A DNA stretch of 7,916 nt from UCB2 sp964475735 (lineage in GTDB: Bacteria; Chloroflexota; Dehalococcoidia; Tepidiformales; Tepidiformaceae), in the NCBI GenBank assembly GCA_964475735.1, contig CAYYYI010000122.1, positions 1 to 7,916 on the forward strand, given 5' to 3'. The notes below the pieces were generated by a model. The model did not search any database. It was not told the origin of the DNA and was given only the letters and a program-made list of their open reading frames with translations. The position numbers and the translations under genes are program-made. Positions 5,040 through 7,916 of the stretch are shown here, piece after piece; position 1 is the first letter of the stretch, and each line of letters starts with the position of its first letter.

Positions 5040-6191
5040 TCAGCCCCGCTTGCGTTCGACTAGCGCGTCGAGCTCCAGCTTCAGCCGGTCCAGCACTGCG
5101 TCGTAGGCAAAGGCGCCAACGGTCTGGCCGCCACGCTTCAGGTTCACGGCCGCGGGCCCGCACCAGAGGCCGAGGTCGGCGTCGTCCGTCTCGCCGGGGC
5201 CGTTCACGCGGCACCCCATGACTGCAATGGTTATGTCGCAATCCTTTGCGTACTGCGCCAGCTCACGCACCCTGAAGGCGAGGTCAACGAAAGCTTCGTT
5301 TTCAACGCGGCTGCAGCTCGGGCAGCTGATGATGTTCAGCCCGTGGTCGAGGAACTCGGGGACCGAGCGGAAGCGCCCGGCTTCGACGTCGGCGATGATC
5401 TGCTGCCCGGCCTCGACCTCGCGCCACTTCTCGGCGAAGGGGAGCGTGAGCGAGACGCGCAAGGTGTCGCCAATGCCCTGGCTGAGCAGTTGTTCGAAGG
5501 CGATGCGCGTCTTGATCACGCCATCCGGGAGCATGCCCGCTTCGGTCACGCCCAGGTGGAGGGGCACATCGGGCCGCGCGGACGCGAAACGCCGGTTCCC
5601 CTCGATCACCTTCCGGGGATCGCTGTCCTTCATCGACACCACGTAACGCTCGAACCCGAGTTCGTCGAGGTAGCGGCAGTGCTCGAGCGCGCTTTCGACC
5701 ATGGCCGTCACGCCCGCGAGCTCGCGCGGGTCGGCGCCATCGAAGCGAGCCGCCATCTCAGGGTCGACCGAACCGCAGTTCACGCCGACGCGGAGGGCGC
5801 AGTCGTGGCGCGCGGCGGTCTCGGCGATGAAGGCGACCTTCTCGCGGACGGGGCGGTCCTTCTCGTGGTGGTAGAGGTGGCCGGGGTTGTAGCGGATCTT
5901 GGCCACATGCGGGGCAACCTGCGCCGCCAGGCGGTAGTTCTCCTGCAGGTCGACCACGAGGTTCGCATCAGGCACGTGCGCCCGCACTTCGGCCAGGGCG
6001 GCGACGTCCTTCGCGCTGTCGACGGCGATGCGCACGAGACCTGCGCCGGCCTCGTGCAACATCCGTGCCTGGGCGGCGGTCGCCTCGACGTCCTGGGTGC
6101 GCGTGGCGCACATCGATTGGACGACGATGGGGTTGCCCCCGCCGATGACCGTGGAACCGGCCCGCACGGAGCGCGTGGCGGCGCGTTTCAT
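5040..6191 (-). CDS. ispG: 4-hydroxy-3-methylbut-2-enyl diphosphate synthase (IspG/GcpE)
   Basis: A 383-residue enzyme for the penultimate step of the MEP pathway, reducing 2-C-methyl-D-erythritol 2,4-cyclodiphosphate to HMBPP with a [4Fe-4S] cluster in the cytoplasm. Seen: the TIM-barrel start (PIVVQSM, 21-27), VDLQENYRLA (80-89), IRYNPGH (99-105), RVGVNCGS (134-141), VVSMKDSDP (184-192) and HLGVTEAG (212-219). The cluster domain has C290 and C293 (CPSC), C327 in MGCRVNGPGE, and the cluster-ligand Glu334. All three Cys and the Glu are present, so the enzyme should be active. It is the short form, without the extra central domain of plant and some bacterial homologues. ATG 6191 is preferred over an upstream TTG at 6221, which would add ten residues not typical of the family. 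It is convergent with the membrane-protein gene (32-bp gap, no hairpin seen) and divergent from the hydrolase. No other MEP genes are visible. Confidence 0.96.
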   Translation of the reverse strand: MKRAATRSVRAGSTVIGGGNPIVVQSMCATRTQDVEATAAQARMLHEAGAGLVRIAVDSAKDVAALAEVRAHVPDANLVVDLQENYRLAAQVAPHVAKIRYNPGHLYHHEKDRPVREKVAFIAETAARHDCALRVGVNCGSVDPEMAARFDGADPRELAGVTAMVESALEHCRYLDELGFERYVVSMKDSDPRKVIEGNRRFASARPDVPLHLGVTEAGMLPDGVIKTRIAFEQLLSQGIGDTLRVSLTLPFAEKWREVEAGQQIIADVEAGRFRSVPEFLDHGLNIISCPSCSRVENEAFVDLAFRVRELAQYAKDCDITIAVMGCRVNGPGETDDADLGLWCGPAAVNLKRGGQTVGAFAYDAVLDRLKLELDALVERKRG

Positions 6192-6199
6192 TGGATTCG

Positions 6200-6208
6200 A
6201 GTGTAGCA
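6200..6208 (-). promoter_or_regulatory. Possible leaderless promoter of ispG
   Basis: On the minus strand TGCTACACT (6208 to 6200) fits an extended -10 (TGN plus TACACT). It ends 8 nt before the ATG at 6191, so the transcript would start at or near the start codon. No SD is seen before this ATG, which agrees with leaderless translation. The -35 is not convincing. Confidence 0.4.
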
Positions 6209-6246
6209 GGGGCGGCTGCAAGGGGCGGTCACGAGGCCAACGCCGT

Positions 6247-6275
6247 TATCATCGCCTGAGCAACCCATCCCGGAG
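6247..6275 (+). promoter_or_regulatory. Possible -10 and SD of the metallohydrolase gene
   Basis: TATCAT (6247-6252) matches 5 of 6 positions of a -10 element, with no good -35. CGGAG (6271-6275) is an SD 7 nt before the ATG at 6283 and decides that start over the upstream in-frame ATG at 6028, which lies inside the oppositely oriented ispG. Confidence 0.35.
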
Positions 6276-6282
6276 CCCGCCG

Positions 6283-7251
6283 ATGCCACTCCCTCTATTC
6301 GAAGCCGATGCCTTTGAGATAACCACGCTGGTCGACAACCAGATCGACGCCCTGCTGCCGGGGGAGGAGCAGGTGCGGCGCAATCCCTGGGTGGGGGGCG
6401 TCCGAAACCCACTCATCGACGCGCCGGAGACGATGGTCAGCCTGCGCGCGGAGCACGGGTTCGCGGCCCTCATAACGGTCTACGCCGGCGGCGAGCGCCA
6501 CATTCTGCTCTTTGACGCCGGGCTATCACCGGATGGCCTCGTCGAGAACATGGACCGCCTCCAGGTCGACGCGAAGGAGATTGAGGCGGTTGTCGTGTCG
6601 CACGGGCACTTCGACCACACGGGCGGCCTCGCGGGCCTTTCGGAGCGGCTTGGACAGTCGAATATGCCCCTGTTTGTGCACCCGAGAGCCTATACGAAGC
6701 GGCGAAGCGCGCCGCCGAACGCCGAGCCCCTGCCCCTCCCGCCGCCGTCTCGCTCCGCGCTCGAGGGGGCCGGGTTCGAACTGCTTGAGTCGGAGGACCC
6801 TTCGCTGCTCTTCGAGAACGCCCTCCTCGTCACCGGCGAGGTGCCGCGCGTCACAGACTTCGAGCAAGGGTTCCCGTTCTTCCAGGCGGAGAACGCGGGC
6901 CGCTGGGAGCCCGAGCCGCACCTGATGGACGACCAGGCCGTGGTGGTGAACGTGCGAGGGCGCGGCCTGGTTGTGCTCACAGGCTGTGGCCACAGTGGCA
7001 TCGTCAACATCGTGCGCCGGGCCGTTGAGCTTACCGGGATCGAAACGGTGGCGGGTGTGCTCGGGGGCTTCCACCTTCCCGGGGCGTATTTCGAGCCTCT
7101 CATCCCGCTGACGATCGACGCCCTGCGCGGATTCAACCCGGCCATGGTTGTCCCGGGGCATTGCACGGGCTGGAAGGCGCAGCAGGCCTTTGCGGCAGCC
7201 TTCCCCGAGGCGTATGTGCACAACGCCGTGGGGACGACGTACGCGTTCTGA
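6283..7251 (+). CDS. Metallo-beta-lactamase-fold hydrolase, COG1237 type
   Basis: A 322-residue metal-dependent hydrolase. The MBL signature S-H-G-H-F-D-H-T-G-G is at residues 106-115 (H107, H109, D111, H112 as metal ligands). Further probable ligands or conserved positions are H133 (FVHPRAY), the LTGCGHSGIVN motif (232-242, with C235 and H237), GGFHL (261-265, H264) and the VPGHCTGWKA motif (290-299, H293). The G-C-G-H-S-G-I-V-N and G-H-C-T-G motifs are typical of the COG1237 subgroup, which includes archaeal proteins annotated as a dihydropterin-ribofuranosylaminobenzene phosphate synthase. That name should not be carried over to a bacterial homologue without test. No signal peptide is seen, so it should be cytoplasmic. 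The substrate is unknown. It diverges from ispG across 91 bp and ends at a strong terminator. Confidence 0.88.
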   Translation: MPLPLFEADAFEITTLVDNQIDALLPGEEQVRRNPWVGGVRNPLIDAPETMVSLRAEHGFAALITVYAGGERHILLFDAGLSPDGLVENMDRLQVDAKEIEAVVVSHGHFDHTGGLAGLSERLGQSNMPLFVHPRAYTKRRSAPPNAEPLPLPPPSRSALEGAGFELLESEDPSLLFENALLVTGEVPRVTDFEQGFPFFQAENAGRWEPEPHLMDDQAVVVNVRGRGLVVLTGCGHSGIVNIVRRAVELTGIETVAGVLGGFHLPGAYFEPLIPLTIDALRGFNPAMVVPGHCTGWKAQQAFAAAFPEAYVHNAVGTTYAF

Positions 7252-7267
7252 CGCACTCGAGTGAGAG

Positions 7268-7299
7268 AAAGGGGGCGCCGCTCGCGCCCCCCTTTTCTT
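7268..7299. terminator. Bidirectional intrinsic terminator between convergent genes
   Basis: GGGGGCGC (7271-7278) pairs with GCGCCCCC (7284-7291) around a 5-nt loop, followed by TTTTCTT (7293-7299). AAA (7268-7270) can extend the stem past one bulged C. On the minus strand the same hairpin is followed by TTTCTCTC, so it can also end the molybdoenzyme transcript, whose stop is at 7327. Confidence 0.85.
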
Positions 7300-7326
7300 G
7301 TGGTGGTTCGTGTCCCCGCCGGGCTA

Positions 7327-7916
7327 CTACGCCTTTTCGAAGTCGCAGCGGGTCCAGCGGGAGCTGGGGATGGGCTGCCAGTGCTGGAAGTAGTAGCGAA
7401 GCTGGCCATAGCCGCCAGCCCAGCCGTTCCACTTCACCATCCCGGGCTCGATCTCGTTCTCGCCGTCCCAGTTCTTGTACTGGAAGGGCGCCCAGCCGTT
7501 GTAAGAGATGATCTGCCCCGGCATCACGTTCGGCGCCACCTTGGCCCGCACCAGGAACGACCCCACGTCGTTGAACACCCGCACCAGGTCGTCGTCGCCA
7601 ACGCCGCGGGCGGCGGCGTCTTCGGCCGAGACCATGACGTGCGGTTCGCCGCGGTGCGTATCGAGGATGACCTTGTTCGCCTGGTTCATGGTGTGGATGG
7701 ACCAGCGGTTGTGGCCCGAGGTCATGCCGAGCGGGTACTCGCCGCCCATCTTGGGGTTGGGCTTGTAGGTGGGGAGCTCCTCGCCCGATTCCAGCCACCA
7801 ATCGTGGTCGATGTAGAACTGGGCGCGGCGCGCGTAGGTTGGGAAGGGCTCGCCCTTCTCGACGTGGTTGCGGAAGGGGACGTGGGTCTTGTTCGGCTCA
7901 AGCGGCGACGCCTGCG
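7327..7916 (-). CDS. Type II DMSO-reductase-family molybdopterin oxidoreductase, C-terminal part
   Basis: The last 195 residues of a large molybdoenzyme catalytic subunit, open to the right window edge; full members are usually 800-950 residues. The visible part is the C-terminal molybdopterin-dinucleotide-binding domain (Molydop_binding). Seen: QFYIDHDWWLESGEELPTY, then MTSGHNRWSIHTMNQANKVI, THRGEP, GVGDDDLVRVFNDVGS, MPGQIISYNGWAPFQYKNW, and the tail EPGMVKWNGWAGGYGQLRY. The T-S-G-H-x-R-W-S-I-H and G-Y-G-x-L-R-Y motifs resemble the type II branch with ethylbenzene dehydrogenase, dimethylsulfide dehydrogenase and chlorate and selenate reductases. Those enzymes work with Fe-S and haem b subunits, often in the periplasm, in anaerobic respiration or hydrocarbon oxidation. 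The substrate cannot be decided from this end. An internal ATG at 7749 is not the real start. Confidence 0.85.
   Translation of the reverse strand, partial: QASPLEPNKTHVPFRNHVEKGEPFPTYARRAQFYIDHDWWLESGEELPTYKPNPKMGGEYPLGMTSGHNRWSIHTMNQANKVILDTHRGEPHVMVSAEDAAARGVGDDDLVRVFNDVGSFLVRAKVAPNVMPGQIISYNGWAPFQYKNWDGENEIEPGMVKWNGWAGGYGQLRYYFQHWQPIPSSRWTRCDFEKA

Noticed and set aside
5343..6206. Plus-strand open frame of 287 codons opposite ispG
   Set aside because: Mirror of an unmistakable ispG; no domain and odd composition.

Overview
The window is GC-rich bacterial DNA that splits into two parts of different origin. Positions 1 to about 2278 look like the right end of an integrated phage or phage-satellite element. 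From about 2279 to the end the DNA looks like ordinary host chromosome. The host genes include ispG of the MEP isoprenoid pathway in the short, single-domain bacterial form and a type II DMSO-reductase-family molybdoenzyme. GC-rich codon use with GTG starts and several SD-poor, possibly leaderless starts would fit a Chloroflexota- or Actinobacteriota-like organism. That placement is a guess; no marker in the window fixes the taxonomy.

Element side, left to right: the 3' end of an unrecognised ORF (to 300); a hairpin; an extended -10 promoter (-10 at 371-376); a leader of about 100 nt ending in a hairpin plus six Ts that contains the Shine-Dalgarno of the next gene; an HK97-fold major capsid protein with its N-terminal delta (scaffold) domain (480-1754); a small HTH_17/excisionase-like protein two bases later (1757-1984); a strong terminator hairpin (2017-2052); a stretch rich in short direct repeats (2138-2232); and a 25-base segment (2254-2278) that matches the T-loop-to-CCA end of a tmRNA-type gene but has no matching 5' half. 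A 13-bp hairpin follows within 8 bases, as expected for the native terminator of that RNA gene. I read 2254-2278 as the attachment site where the element entered the 3' end of the host RNA gene (probably ssrA). This predicts an intact copy of that gene, probably next to an integrase gene, to the left of the window on the same strand.

Host side: a SAM-dependent methyltransferase (minus strand, 2340-3188) diverges from a MalY/PatB-type PLP C-S lyase/aminotransferase (3284-4441). The lyase overlaps by four bases a small YjdF/DUF2238-like membrane protein (4438-5007). ispG (minus, 5040-6191) converges on that pair and diverges from a COG1237-type metallo-beta-lactamase-fold hydrolase (6283-7251). 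A bidirectional terminator (7268-7299) separates the hydrolase from the C-terminal 195 residues of a type II DMSO-reductase-family molybdopterin oxidoreductase, which runs off the right edge on the minus strand.

The most notable points are the att-like junction, the terminator-like hairpin holding the capsid gene's ribosome binding site, and the isolated capsid plus excisionase-like pair at the very end of the element with no portal, protease or tail genes between it and the att site.
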